Positions 35,943 through 44,768 of a DNA stretch of 64,000 bases are shown piece by piece. Origin of the DNA: Flagellimonas aquimarina (lineage in GTDB: Bacteria; Bacteroidota; Bacteroidia; Flavobacteriales; Flavobacteriaceae); assembly GCF_003149745.1 (NCBI RefSeq), contig NZ_QGEG01000001.1, positions 558,001-622,000 on the forward strand, written 5' to 3'. Made by a program: the position numbers and the translations under genes. How positions within the stretch are numbered: position 1 is the stretch's first letter; each line of letters begins with the position of its first letter. The notes under the pieces are model-generated. The model searched no databases and was not told the DNA's origin. It was given only the letters and a program-made list of their open reading frames with translations.

Positions 35943-37283
35943 CTATTTTATTTTGATGACCACAAGATCGGTCATACCCCTTAATTGAAGGTTGGGAAAG
36001 TCATCACTGGCTGTCTCGCCCACTAGAATTAGGCCACCATCTTCGGTTTCCAATGTGTCGAAACCGTAGTCCAGACCAGAGCCCCCAAAGGTGCTTTGGT
36101 AGGTAATGTTTCCTTCGGAATCTGTTTTTATGACCCAAAGGTCATTTTCTCCTTTGTTTTCTTGAAGATCACCATCTAAGCTCTTGGAGTTTCCTGCAAT
36201 GGCAAAGCCACCAGCAGCAGTTAAACTGAGCCCTCGGGCAGCATCGAAAGCTGTGCCGCCAAATGTCTTTTCCCATACAAGATTGCCATTGTCATCTACC
36301 TTAATCAACCAAACATCCGATTCACCGTTGTTTCTTGAAATATCTGTATCTGTGCTAAATGTGTTGCCCGTAATAACATAGGCATTGTCATTGGTTTTAA
36401 CGATATCATAGGATTTATCAATTCCTGTTCCTCCAAAAGATCTTTCCCAAAGCAGTGCTCCAGTGTTGCTCACTTTCACAACCCAAAAATCATAACTTCC
36501 TTTTGAGTTTGAAATATCAAAATCATTACTTTCTGATGCGCCAACCATTAATAGTCCACCGTCATTCGCTTCTAGCACTCCAAATGATCTGTCATTATTG
36601 GTGCCTCCAAAATATCTGCGCCAAACAAGATTGCCATCAACATCTAATTTTGTGCCCCAAAACTCACCAACTCCATGGCGGGTAAGGTAGTTTCCTTTTC
36701 CAGTGTTTCCTTCTCCACCAGATGAGGTTACATCCAAAAACCCTGTAAAAAACAATCCACCATCTGAAGTTTCAATCACATCATAGGAATGGTCATGCCC
36801 AGAAAACCCAAAGCTCTTTTCCCAAAGAATATTTCCATTGGCGTCTAGGCGTAAAATCCAATTGTCATGAAATCCTTCATTATTACTTCCATCACCATCA
36901 TCACTCATGGCGTACCCCACAATGGCATAACCCCCATCTGAGGTCTGCACCACAGATTGGCCTCTATCATCCTTACTTCCTCCGTAAGTCTTATTCCATT
37001 GTAAATTGCCTTCAGCATCCAATTTTAGCAACCAATAGTCGTTTACCGCCGTGGTTTTACCTACTAAGTCTCCATCAATACTATTACTATATCCTAAAAC
37101 GGCAAAGCCTCCGTCTGAGGTTTGAACAACTGCCTGTGCAGTATCTTCTCCTGTACCACCAAAACTCTTAACCCAATCCACTTCACCTAAAAATGTAACT
37201 TCCTCTATGGGGTTTGGTTCAGAATCATCGCTTGTGCATGATGCAAAAGCAACCAGTGCAAAAACCGCCAACATCTTTTTCAT
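35943..37283 (-). CDS. Lipoprotein with seven propeller-like repeats
   Basis: 446 residues with a lipoprotein signal (MKKMLAVFALVAFASCTSDD). The rest is seven repeats of about 55 residues, each following W/YxKxFGGTGxDxxxxxxxTSDGGFxxxGxSxSxDGD, then a D-x-W-x-x-K-L-D-x-x-G-N-L element. Seven such units suggest a seven-bladed beta-propeller. Similar proteins are common and unstudied in Bacteroidota. No catalytic residues can be picked. It lies 8 bases after the choice-of-anchor B gene, so the two lipoproteins are one transcript. Confidence 0.75.
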   Translation of the reverse strand: MKKMLAVFALVAFASCTSDDSEPNPIEEVTFLGEVDWVKSFGGTGEDTAQAVVQTSDGGFAVLGYSNSIDGDLVGKTTAVNDYWLLKLDAEGNLQWNKTYGGSKDDRGQSVVQTSDGGYAIVGYAMSDDGDGSNNEGFHDNWILRLDANGNILWEKSFGFSGHDHSYDVIETSDGGLFFTGFLDVTSSGGEGNTGKGNYLTRHGVGEFWGTKLDVDGNLVWRRYFGGTNNDRSFGVLEANDGGLLMVGASESNDFDISNSKGSYDFWVVKVSNTGALLWERSFGGTGIDKSYDIVKTNDNAYVITGNTFSTDTDISRNNGESDVWLIKVDDNGNLVWEKTFGGTAFDAARGLSLTAAGGFAIAGNSKSLDGDLQENKGENDLWVIKTDSEGNITYQSTFGGSGLDYGFDTLETEDGGLILVGETASDDFPNLQLRGMTDLVVIKIK

Positions 37284-37291
37284 AGCAGAGT

Positions 37292-38557
37292 TTAATTTGA
37301 TTTTTCAATCACAAATAGTCCCGAATTGATATCATTGATGAGAATTTTTCCACTCTCAAAAAAAGGATAGACGCTCCAGACACCATCAAACCGGGCCGTG
37401 TCATTTGAAGGATACGTATCAAAAAAAGCTATTTCTGTGATGGTTTCGTTTTCAATATCTGAAATGTCCAAAACACGCATTCCTGCCGTATAGTTGGCCA
37501 AGAAAAACTCATCTCCCAGTACATATCCGTTATGGTCTATGGCGCCTGTTGGACCAATATAGGTTGTATGCAGCGAGGGGTTGTCCAAATCTGTTAAATC
37601 AAAAACAAGGGTTCTGGAATTGAATCCAAAATCCGTTTCATCCAATTCATCCCCTAAAATAAAGTATCGCTGATCTTCTGTAAACCACCCTTGATGGGTG
37701 TAACCGATATTACCATATGCCAATGTCCCAATCTCAACTGGGTTGGCCTTGTCCGTAATATCTGCAATAGCAATTTGGTTCTCGTTGGCTCCAATAAATA
37801 TCTCCCGCCCAGAATAATCGGTATCAGGTCCATTGTACGTAATGACTTGGGCATCATGCGTGTAACCGTTGGTCCCATATCCTCCAATTCCATTTGGGTT
37901 TGTTGGGTTTTGAATATCTATAAAATGAACTCCTCCGTTAAACGCATCGTTCCTAGCTGTTCCTACAGGGTAAGCAAACCCCATTTCTTCATTGATCACA
38001 ATGTTATGTGCATTTCCTATGCCTGAATATCTAGCATCTGCGGTAAACTGTTGGGGAGGATCGGTCACATTGCGCAGTCTGGTAAGGTCAAAAACCTGCA
38101 TACCATGATTAGCTGCTTCTGCTACTATATAAGCGTGATTGCCATATACTTTTACATCTCGCCAAGGACTTGATGCCGTAGCCGTTAAAAGTTTTCCAAG
38201 ATAGACTGGATTCTGGGCATTGGTAATGTCCACAAAGGCAGTTCCATTGTCCAAACCGATAATGGCATATTCTCTATTATTTGGTGTATCTACCCATCCC
38301 CAAATGTCGTTTGCGGAAGATGCAGCAAAGGCACTAAGATCCATTTGAAAAAGCAGGTCATAACCATTGCAAGGGTAAATTGATGCAGTGCCTCCTTGAC
38401 ATGGAGATGCGCTAGTAGCTACAAGACCCGTACCTAGATTAGGGCCATTATCATTATTCATCTCATTACCCTCCGAGTTAGGGTCCGCACTATCATCACT
38501 TGAACATCCTAAAAACAGGAGTGCCGCAAGAAGCGTTAACAAAGCAGGTCTCAACAT
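37292..38557 (-). CDS. Choice-of-anchor B family lipoprotein (LVIVD-type repeats)
   Basis: 421 residues with a lipoprotein signal (LLTLLAALLFLGCSSDD). The body matches the choice-of-anchor B family, with repeats such as YAIIGLDNGTAFVDITNAQN, GNHAYIVAEAANHGMQVFDL and EIFIGANENQIAIADITDKA, similar to LVIVD propeller repeats. Family members carry different sorting signals (lipobox or T9SS domain) on the same body; this one uses a lipobox. It was seen with a poly-Asp/Glu/Asn linker after the signal. Function is unknown; surface exposure is likely. It is divergent from thiL. Confidence 0.85.
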   Translation of the reverse strand: MLRPALLTLLAALLFLGCSSDDSADPNSEGNEMNNDNGPNLGTGLVATSASPCQGGTASIYPCNGYDLLFQMDLSAFAASSANDIWGWVDTPNNREYAIIGLDNGTAFVDITNAQNPVYLGKLLTATASSPWRDVKVYGNHAYIVAEAANHGMQVFDLTRLRNVTDPPQQFTADARYSGIGNAHNIVINEEMGFAYPVGTARNDAFNGGVHFIDIQNPTNPNGIGGYGTNGYTHDAQVITYNGPDTDYSGREIFIGANENQIAIADITDKANPVEIGTLAYGNIGYTHQGWFTEDQRYFILGDELDETDFGFNSRTLVFDLTDLDNPSLHTTYIGPTGAIDHNGYVLGDEFFLANYTAGMRVLDISDIENETITEIAFFDTYPSNDTARFDGVWSVYPFFESGKILINDINSGLFVIEKSN

Positions 38558-38608
38558 TCTATAGCAATTTTAAGTTTCTACTAAAGATACAATTTATAAT
38601 TATCCTCT

Positions 38609-38616
38609 TATTTTTG
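38609..38616 (+). promoter_or_regulatory. Putative -7 element of thiL
   Basis: TATTTTTG fully matches TAnnTTTG and ends 4 bases before the thiL ATG (38621). If used, the mRNA would be leaderless or nearly so. Confidence 0.35.
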
Positions 38617-38620
38617 CCGA

Positions 38621-39667
38621 ATGATAGAAGATAAGAATCCGCAAAGAACATCGCTTGAGAATTTAGGGGAATTTGGATTGATAAAACATTTGACCAAAAA
38701 CTTTGAATTGAACCAAAGTTCATCAATTGTGGGAATTGGTGATGACGCCGCTGTCATGGACTTTAAAGGCAAAAAAACAATAGTCACTACAGATATGCTT
38801 GTGGAAGGGGTTCATTTTGACCTAAGCTACATGCCTTTAAAACATTTAGGCTATAAGTCTGTCATTGTCAACCTTTCAGATATCTATGCCATGAATGCAA
38901 AGGCAACCCAAATTACGGTTTCCATAGCGGTCTCCAATAGATTTCCTTTAGAGGCACTTGAAGAGTTTTACGAAGGTGTAGCAATGGCTTGCCAAATGTA
39001 CAAGGTGGATTTAGTTGGTGGAGACACTACCTCATCTACAAAAGGCATGCTGGTAAGTATTACCGCTATAGGAATTGCTGAGGAAAATGAAATCATTTAT
39101 AGAAACGGAACCAAACCAAACGACTTGTTAGTAGTTACAGGTGATTTAGGTGGAGCGTACCTTGGACTTCAAGTTTTGGAGCGAGAAAAAGAAGTCTTCA
39201 AAGTAAATCCAAACAATCAGCCAGACCTTGAACCCTATTCCTACATAGTGGAACGCCAATTGAAGCCAGAAGCCAGAAAAGATGTTATTGAGCTATTGGA
39301 AAAACTTGAGGTGAAACCTACAGCAATGATCGATATTAGTGATGGGCTCTCTTCCGAGATTTTGCACCTATGCGAACAAAGTGAGGTTGGGTGCAATCTT
39401 TTTGAAGATAAAATTCCTTTAGATCCCACGGTCATCTCCGCTGCAGAAGAATTTAAAATGGACTCCACAATGATTGCATTAAGTGGTGGTGAAGATTATG
39501 AATTGTTAATGACAATTGATCAAGCAGATTTTCCAAAAATAAAGGGCAACCCCAATCTAACAGTTATTGGGCATATGACATCTAAGGAAGAAGGAGCGCA
39601 TTTAATTACCAGAGCTGACACAAAAATTCCATTATCGGCTCAGGGATGGAACTCGTTTAGGTCATAA
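38621..39667 (+). CDS. thiL: Thiamine-monophosphate kinase
   Basis: 348 residues. It phosphorylates thiamine monophosphate to the active cofactor thiamine diphosphate. Markers are SIVGIGDDAAVMDFKGKKTI near residue 35, TTDMLVEGVHFDLSYMPLKH (metal-binding Asp), VDLVGGDTTSSTKGMLVSIT, the VVTGDLGGAYLGLQVL segment, AMIDISDGLSSEILHLCEQS and ALSGGEDYELLMTI. The start MIEDKNPQRTSLENLGEFGL is typical of flavobacterial ThiL. It stands alone with a close promoter. Confidence 0.95.
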   Translation: MIEDKNPQRTSLENLGEFGLIKHLTKNFELNQSSSIVGIGDDAAVMDFKGKKTIVTTDMLVEGVHFDLSYMPLKHLGYKSVIVNLSDIYAMNAKATQITVSIAVSNRFPLEALEEFYEGVAMACQMYKVDLVGGDTTSSTKGMLVSITAIGIAEENEIIYRNGTKPNDLLVVTGDLGGAYLGLQVLEREKEVFKVNPNNQPDLEPYSYIVERQLKPEARKDVIELLEKLEVKPTAMIDISDGLSSEILHLCEQSEVGCNLFEDKIPLDPTVISAAEEFKMDSTMIALSGGEDYELLMTIDQADFPKIKGNPNLTVIGHMTSKEEGAHLITRADTKIPLSAQGWNSFRS

Positions 39668-39672
39668 AAAAA

Positions 39673-39754
39673 TCCCGAAAACCAAGAGCATTTCTCGCTA
39701 AACGGTCTTGGGGCACAGGACTGAATAGACAAAGCGCTTTCTCAACTTCCGGGA
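39673..39754. other. Structured intergenic sequence after thiL
   Basis: TCCCG (39673-39677) can pair with CGGGA (39750-39754), enclosing CCAAGA (39682-39687) with TCTTGG (39706-39711) and a self-complementary AAAGCGCTTT (39731-39740). It may be a complex terminator for thiL, a small RNA, or an old repeat. An A/T-rich stretch with six T residues follows near 39768-39773. Confidence 0.3.
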
Positions 39755-39792
39755 ATAAACCTTGAAATTTTTTAAAGAAAGTAAAACTTAAA

Positions 39793-40047
39793 TTACGCTA
39801 CTTGCGGAACTTGTCTATTGTGTCTTTTACGGTACATGTCTTCCAAAGTACTGTTGATGTCCTGCATTTGAGGAGTCAATGCAGATAACTTGCCACTTAC
39901 ATCAGTGGTAACTTCTTTTTGACAATGTAAACATTTGTATTCCTTAATGTGTTCCGTAACTCTTTTGGACACTACATAATGATGCCCGAATAAGTTACAG
40001 AAGAAAGAAGAGAATTTGTTGCCATGTTGGGTAGTGGATGTCTTCAT
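39793..40047 (-). CDS. Small protein with a CxxC zinc-knuckle-like motif
   Basis: 84 residues. It has CNLFGHHYVVSKRV and YKCLHCQKEVTTDV, which together could form a one-zinc site (Cys/His plus CxxC). The C-terminus (TPQMQDINSTLEDMYRKRHN) is helical and basic. Small proteins of this kind occur throughout Flavobacteriaceae; the function is not known. It is divergent from brnQ with 277 bases between. Confidence 0.6.
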   Translation of the reverse strand: MKTSTTQHGNKFSSFFCNLFGHHYVVSKRVTEHIKEYKCLHCQKEVTTDVSGKLSALTPQMQDINSTLEDMYRKRHNRQVPQVA

Positions 40048-40218
40048 AAGTTAGGTTTTGTTTGGGGGACGCATTAGTACGATTTGGGGATCGAGAAATG
40101 CAGAAAATATTTTACTGTAATTTTATTTTATATGAGTTCAGTTTTAATGAGTCATTTATTTAAGCAACGCATGTTAATAACTTTTTATTTTATCAACTTT
40201 TTTGTAATGCCTTTTTTT

Positions 40219-40233
40219 CGATGAAATGCACTC
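40219..40233. promoter_or_regulatory. Imperfect CGATG-type palindrome before brnQ
   Basis: CGATGAAATGCACTC resembles the palindrome before the subtilase gene (22677-22691). ATCGATAAA follows within a few bases, as in that promoter. Common control is possible. The rest of the 277-base gap (40048-40324) is A/T-rich with no reading frame. Confidence 0.25.
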
Positions 40234-40260
40234 TTATCGATAAAAAGTTATATTCGCGCG

Positions 40261-40289
40261 TTGAAATACAATGCTCTAATATAGTTTTT
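40261..40289 (+). promoter_or_regulatory. Putative promoter of brnQ
   Basis: TTG (40261-40263), an 18-base spacer, and TAGTTTTT (40282-40289, 7 of 8 to TAnnTTTG). The ATG is 36 bases further on. Confidence 0.33.
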
Positions 40290-40324
40290 TGATTTATTTT
40301 AACAAAAAAAAATATTAACAATAT

Positions 40325-41596
40325 ATGAATCGTAAAACCATCGCCATAACCGCTTTTGCACTTTTCTCTTTATTTTTTGGTGCAGGCAATCTTATTCTTC
40401 CCCCGCAATTAGGATTTAAGTCTGGCGACCTTTGGTGGTTAGTAGCTTTTGGTTTTTGCCTTTCCGCAGTCCTAATCCCTATTTTAGGGATTTTGGCCCA
40501 TGCCAAATTGCAGGGCACCATGTTCGATTTTGCCAAGAAAGTGTCCCCAACATTCAGTGTGGTGTATTGTTATATTGTGTATGCAATTTCCATTTCATTG
40601 CCATCACCAAGAACGGCTTCCGTAACCCATGAAATGGCTATTCAACCTTTATGGAATTCCTCTTCGTTGGTTACTAGCATTGTTTACTTTGCGTTGGTCT
40701 ATATTTTTGTGGTCAACCGTTCTAAGATTTTAGATGTGGTGGGCAAGTTCCTCACTCCAGGTATATTGCTAATTCTACTCCTTATAATAGGCACCTCCAT
40801 CTTTACTTTGGATTTTGACTTTGGAACAACAGCATTTAAGAGTCCTTTTACCCATGGAATATTGGAAGGGTACCAAACTTTTGATGCCATAGGTGCCGTA
40901 GTAGTGGGCGGTGTTATCATTATTTCCATCAATCTGAAAGATAGTGATGCATCTTATGAGGTAAAAAGAAGCTTGATTAGAAAAGCAGGTTGGTTCGCTG
41001 GGCTTGGCCTCTTTTTGGTCTACACAGGGCTTATTATAACAGGAGCATTGTTTCATGATTCTTTTGATACCGAAATTTCCAGAACCTCCCTATTAAGCGG
41101 TATAAGTATAAAAACCTTGGGGAGCACTGCCAACTTCATGCTCAGTATTTTGGTAAGTCTTGCTTGCTTTACCACTGCTGTTGGTATAGTAACCGGAACA
41201 GCAGATTTTATCAAAGGTCGATTTAATGATTCTAGACAAGCTTATATCATCACAGCGATCATAGGCTGTATTCTTGGAGTGTTGATGGGGCAATTTAATG
41301 TAGGGTATATTATTGCTGTGGCCCTGCCTGCTTTAATGTTTATTTACCCTATTACCATCGTCCTTATCTTATTGAATGTTGTGCCTTCTAAATACGCTTC
41401 GAACAAAGTATTTAAATGGGTGGTTGCAACAACAATAGTATTTAGTGTTCCAGACTTTTTGGGGAGCATTGGTTTAGGCGAATCTATTTCTGGAATTACC
41501 CAGTGGATTCCATTAAGCCAGTTTCATATGGGATGGGTGTTGCCAGCTTTCGCAGTTTTTGTTTTGGTCAGTTTTAGTTCACTAAAAGAAAAGTGA
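40325..41596 (+). CDS. brnQ: Branched-chain amino acid:cation symporter BrnQ
   Basis: 423 residues with about twelve membrane helices. BrnQ (LIVCS family) takes up leucine, isoleucine and valine with Na+ or H+. The start TAFALFSLFFGAGNLILPPQ is a strong family signature, followed by SPTFSVVYCYIVYA, YQTFDAIGAVVVGGVIIISI and TAVGIVTGTADF. Its last 90 bases (41507-41596, encoding IPLSQFHMGWVLPAF and onwards) occur as decayed copies at 43227, 44769 and 45917. The intact gene heads the array of small cargo modules. Confidence 0.95.
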   Translation: MNRKTIAITAFALFSLFFGAGNLILPPQLGFKSGDLWWLVAFGFCLSAVLIPILGILAHAKLQGTMFDFAKKVSPTFSVVYCYIVYAISISLPSPRTASVTHEMAIQPLWNSSSLVTSIVYFALVYIFVVNRSKILDVVGKFLTPGILLILLLIIGTSIFTLDFDFGTTAFKSPFTHGILEGYQTFDAIGAVVVGGVIIISINLKDSDASYEVKRSLIRKAGWFAGLGLFLVYTGLIITGALFHDSFDTEISRTSLLSGISIKTLGSTANFMLSILVSLACFTTAVGIVTGTADFIKGRFNDSRQAYIITAIIGCILGVLMGQFNVGYIIAVALPALMFIYPITIVLILLNVVPSKYASNKVFKWVVATTIVFSVPDFLGSIGLGESISGITQWIPLSQFHMGWVLPAFAVFVLVSFSSLKEK

Positions 41597-41681
41597 ATTT
41601 TTGATGCCTTTTCGTAATTATGAATGATTAGTTGGGGAAAGGATACGGGTCATTTTCCGCTGAAACCAACATTCAACCTTA

Positions 41682-42386
41682 TTACAAATTTACCTTGCTA
41701 ACCCCATTGTTCTCCTTTCCCAAACGTAACAACTGCCTTATGCTCACAAGATGAGAATAAAGTACAATTGGAACAATTACCGCCGGGAGCCAAACAAATG
41801 GAAAAAAAGTAACACCAATGTTGGGTTGGTCAAACGCTAACATTTGTAATGAAGTTGGAGCGCTCAATACAGCTATGGTCAGAATGTTTACCAATAGTCC
41901 TAGGCAAACAAAATTCCAAATTAGAAGCCCCTTTTTTCCAATCCAATTTTTTACGAATGCTGCATAGTAGATAACTGGAGCAGAAAGACCCGAAACAATA
42001 TCAAAGTTATACCCATCAAAAGTCATAAGGTCGGGTATGTAGCCCTCTAAGAACACATAGTAAAGAACAATCTCCACCGGAATTCTTACAATATGAAGCA
42101 TGGTCAACCATTTTAAACTTTGTTTATCGCCAAACCTTCGCCCCCTTGCAGTCAACAAATAAAGGAAAACAAACAACAGCCCTGGACCTAAAAGAAAAAG
42201 AAATGCCGGTGGCGTCATATTTTCTACTTGATAAAACCCTATAAACCCTAAAACCCCAACAAGGGTCATCCAAACAAGGATTCCGAAAAGTGCATTTCTG
42301 CTTTTAGCGGATTGATAAAAAAACCATAATGTGGCTACGGTGGTGAGAACAAATCCTATTGTTACAGGAATAGATATTTCTGCCAT
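41682..42386 (-). CDS. Multi-pass membrane protein of unknown function
   Basis: 234 residues with about seven hydrophobic segments (IPVTIGFVLTTVATLWFFYQ, AFLFLLGPGLLFVFLYLLTA, FFPFVWLPAVIVPIVLYSHL). No signal peptide, catalytic motif or known family was recognised. It lies 74 bases downstream of the Crp-like regulator on the same strand, so the pair may be one transcript with the regulator controlling it. The pair forms the first module after brnQ. Confidence 0.65.
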   Translation of the reverse strand: MAEISIPVTIGFVLTTVATLWFFYQSAKSRNALFGILVWMTLVGVLGFIGFYQVENMTPPAFLFLLGPGLLFVFLYLLTARGRRFGDKQSLKWLTMLHIVRIPVEIVLYYVFLEGYIPDLMTFDGYNFDIVSGLSAPVIYYAAFVKNWIGKKGLLIWNFVCLGLLVNILTIAVLSAPTSLQMLAFDQPNIGVTFFPFVWLPAVIVPIVLYSHLVSIRQLLRLGKENNGVSKVNL

Positions 42387-42460
42387 TTGAAAGAAGTTTT
42401 ATTGCAAATTTCAAACAAGTGAAATTGAATCCGCTTGACAAAAGGCAAGAAAATGAAAGG

Positions 42461-43036
42461 CTACAAATTTTTTCGTAACCTGCTTAACGTGCTATCTGTA
42501 ACTCCCAAATAAGAGGCTATAAATTTAAGCGGAGAATGCTGCAAGATTTGTGGTTTAGTCATTAATAGATTTTGATAGCGTTCTTTGGCCGTACGATTGA
42601 TCATTCCATAATTTCTCTTTTGGGAAGCAATAAATTCCTTTACTAAAATGGCGCGACCAAAGTCACGAAAAGCTGGTTTGTCATGAAAGAGAGTATTTAG
42701 TTCTTCATACGAAATTCTAAAACCCGTGCATTTTGTAATGGCCTGAATATTGGCTTCCGAACGAACTCGATTAAAAAAGGAGGTGATTTCAAAGACAATA
42801 TTATCTTCAATAAAAAAATCAATTGTAATTTCTTCTCCTTCCAAATCATAGAGAAAAGTTCTCATCAATCCATTTTCTAAATACAGATAGTCATCACTTA
42901 CTTGATTTTCCTGAAGTAAAAATTCTTTTTCTTCAAGTTCAATGGGACGAAAGGCATCTGCAATCTCCTGAGCGTCTTTTGGTGTAATTTGTACAACTTT
43001 TAAAATGAAGTTTTTTAATGATTCTCTACTGTTCAT
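42461..43036 (-). CDS. Crp/Fnr-family transcriptional regulator
   Basis: 191 residues. The N-terminal cyclic-nucleotide-binding-like fold is visible (FRPIELEEKEFLLQENQVSD, LYLENGLMRTFLYDLEGEEI, TIDFFIEDNIVFEITSFFNR). The C-terminus has a helix-turn-helix (HSPLKFIASYLGVTDSTLSR). The pattern fits the small Crp-like group of Bacteroidota, which generally lacks the residues needed for cAMP binding. The effector is unknown. It is upstream of the membrane-protein gene and probably controls it. Confidence 0.85.
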   Translation of the reverse strand: MNSRESLKNFILKVVQITPKDAQEIADAFRPIELEEKEFLLQENQVSDDYLYLENGLMRTFLYDLEGEEITIDFFIEDNIVFEITSFFNRVRSEANIQAITKCTGFRISYEELNTLFHDKPAFRDFGRAILVKEFIASQKRNYGMINRTAKERYQNLLMTKPQILQHSPLKFIASYLGVTDSTLSRLRKNL

Positions 43037-43072
43037 TTGTCATATTACAGCTAAATAAAAGGATGTGGCTCC

Positions 43073-43141
43073 TTTTTAATGATTTATGTTCAACGATAAG
43101 TGAAGTTCGGAGATTTCTTGTTAACAGTCAAGTAAGGATTT
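43073..43141 (+). repeat. Repeat A, copy 1 (diverged)
   Basis: It shares TTTTAATGATT, GATAAGTGAAGTT (43095-43107) and GTCAAG-AAGGATT with copies at 45755 and 48593, in the same order and orientation. It lies between the Crp-like gene and the first brnQ-tail copy. No reading frame. Confidence 0.58.
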
Positions 43142-43226
43142 TCTAATTTGGTTTATATATAGATAAAATCCTATTGATGTTTGGGAACACCCAACAAGCT
43201 GTTTTCCCTTGTAAACAAAAAAGGAG

Positions 43227-43313
43227 CTTCCCTTAAGGGAAAATCATATGGGGGTGTTGCCTGCTTTTGTAGTTTTTGTTTTGGGAAATTTTGCAAAGCA
43301 AAAAGACAATTGA
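43227..43313 (+). pseudogene. brnQ 3'-end fragment, copy 1
   Basis: This copies the last ~90 bases of brnQ with about three quarters of bases the same by eye. Its reading frame gives HMGVLPAFVVFVLGNF ending in TGA, against HMGWVLPAFAVFVLVSF in brnQ. One Trp codon is lost (3-base deletion) and an in-frame TAA precedes it. The homology also covers the TTCCnTTAAG segment before CATATG. It is a remnant, not a gene. Confidence 0.82.
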
Positions 43314-43329
43314 AAAATCTTACTTTTTT

Positions 43330-43345
43330 GAGCTAAATTTAGCTC
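43330..43345. promoter_or_regulatory. 16-bp perfect palindrome touching the AbiH start codon
   Basis: GAGCTAAATTTAGCTC is perfectly self-complementary and ends at the base before the ATG (43346). Inside it, TAAATTTA (43334-43341) is 7 of 8 to the -7 consensus, with TTG (43310-43312) 21 bases upstream. It therefore could be an operator covering the promoter of a leaderless transcript. Confidence 0.48.
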
Positions 43346-44668
43346 ATGAATAAATTAGTAATTGTTGGGAACGGGTTTGACTTGGCTCATGAACTTCCAA
43401 CATCATATAGTCATTTTATAGATTACTTCTGGTCTAATTTAGGATTAAGCTATCAAGAAAAAATTATTCTGGACATGGTTTATGTAAATCCTGAATTCGA
43501 TCGGGTTTTAACGATAAACTCTATCAAAAGCTTTAAAGACTTTCTTAAAAATCTTGAAGAATACTGTCAAGAATATAGCTATAATTTAAACGAGGAAAAT
43601 TTGGTTGCTAAAAACAAAGAAAGCTTTGGCAAAGAAATTTTCAAGTTCAATAATCTCTTTTTTAAAGAGTTAAATATAAAGTCCCTTGAAAATTGGGTGG
43701 ACATTGAAAATGAATATTTTATTCAATTAAAAACAATATCAAAAAGAAAAATAGTATCCTATTCTGGTAGCAGGGAGAAAGCAGAGAAAAACCAAGAAAA
43801 AAAGAACAAAGAAGCCATAAACAAGTTAAATAAGGAATTTGAAGAAGTAAAAAAACTCCTTAAATTTTACCTAACAAAAAGTACCTGTGACAAGTATGAA
43901 TTTTTAAACGGTAGAATTTCAAATTTTCAAAACTTACTTCGCTATTTTGAAGTGCGTTCTCAAAACCTTAATAACTCAAATCAAAATAGAGAGTTCCTTA
44001 ATGAATTTCCTCTGGCCGATCATTCAAATATTATTGAGTTTGACACTGAACTAAGGCAAGCAGAACTAATCGGTCAGGCACATAAATTCTTAGCCAATTC
44101 AAACAAAAAAACAGTTTTCTTGAACTTTAATTATACCGACTCCCTATATCCATATATTGAAATTATGAAAACTCAAAATTATGGATACTACTTGCCTCCT
44201 GAAGAAATACCTATTCATGGAAGACTAAAAAATACGTTAGATTATGAAATGATATTTGGTTTTGGTGACGAAATGGATGAAGATTACAAATTCATTGAAA
44301 ATCTCAATCAAAACGAATATCTAAGCAACTTTAAATCATTTAAGTATTCACGAACTCATTATTACAAAAAACTTTTGGATTATATAGACTCGGAAATGTT
44401 TCAGGTGTTTATTATGGGGCATTCTTGTGGATTATCAGATCGGACAATGTTAAACACCATCTTTGAACATAAAAATTGTAGGTCTATTAAAGTATTCTTT
44501 CATGAATGGGAAAATCATAATGGAAAAAAGATGGACAATTTCACTGAAATTGTCCAGAATATTTCAAGACATTTTAACGATAAGAAATTGATGCGTGAAA
44601 AAGTGGTCAATAAATCTTTATGTTATCCTTTGCCCCAGGATATGCGATTTGAAAAAAAAGGAGTTTAG
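43346..44668 (+). CDS. AbiH-family abortive-infection protein
   Basis: 440 residues. The start, NKLVIVGNGFDLAHELPTSY, is the hallmark of the AbiH family, known from lactococcal phage abortive infection. The middle (~170-215) is a lysine-rich coiled-coil-like stretch. Later motifs are FLNFNYTDSLYPYIEI, PIHGRLKNT, MIFGFGDEMDEDYKF and IMGHSCGLSDRTML, all usual for the family. The mechanism is not established. The gene is more AT-rich than its neighbours and is flanked by brnQ-tail copies, a sign of horizontal gain. No toxin-antitoxin partner was seen beside it. Confidence 0.87.
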   Translation: MNKLVIVGNGFDLAHELPTSYSHFIDYFWSNLGLSYQEKIILDMVYVNPEFDRVLTINSIKSFKDFLKNLEEYCQEYSYNLNEENLVAKNKESFGKEIFKFNNLFFKELNIKSLENWVDIENEYFIQLKTISKRKIVSYSGSREKAEKNQEKKNKEAINKLNKEFEEVKKLLKFYLTKSTCDKYEFLNGRISNFQNLLRYFEVRSQNLNNSNQNREFLNEFPLADHSNIIEFDTELRQAELIGQAHKFLANSNKKTVFLNFNYTDSLYPYIEIMKTQNYGYYLPPEEIPIHGRLKNTLDYEMIFGFGDEMDEDYKFIENLNQNEYLSNFKSFKYSRTHYYKKLLDYIDSEMFQVFIMGHSCGLSDRTMLNTIFEHKNCRSIKVFFHEWENHNGKKMDNFTEIVQNISRHFNDKKLMREKVVNKSLCYPLPQDMRFEKKGV

Positions 44669-44768
44669 ATACCTCTATTTACTTTCAAACAAGCTTCGTC
44701 AAGCTCAATGCGACAAAAGTTTACTTGCAACTAAGAATTCTTTTTTCTTTTTATCATAATTACTTCGT

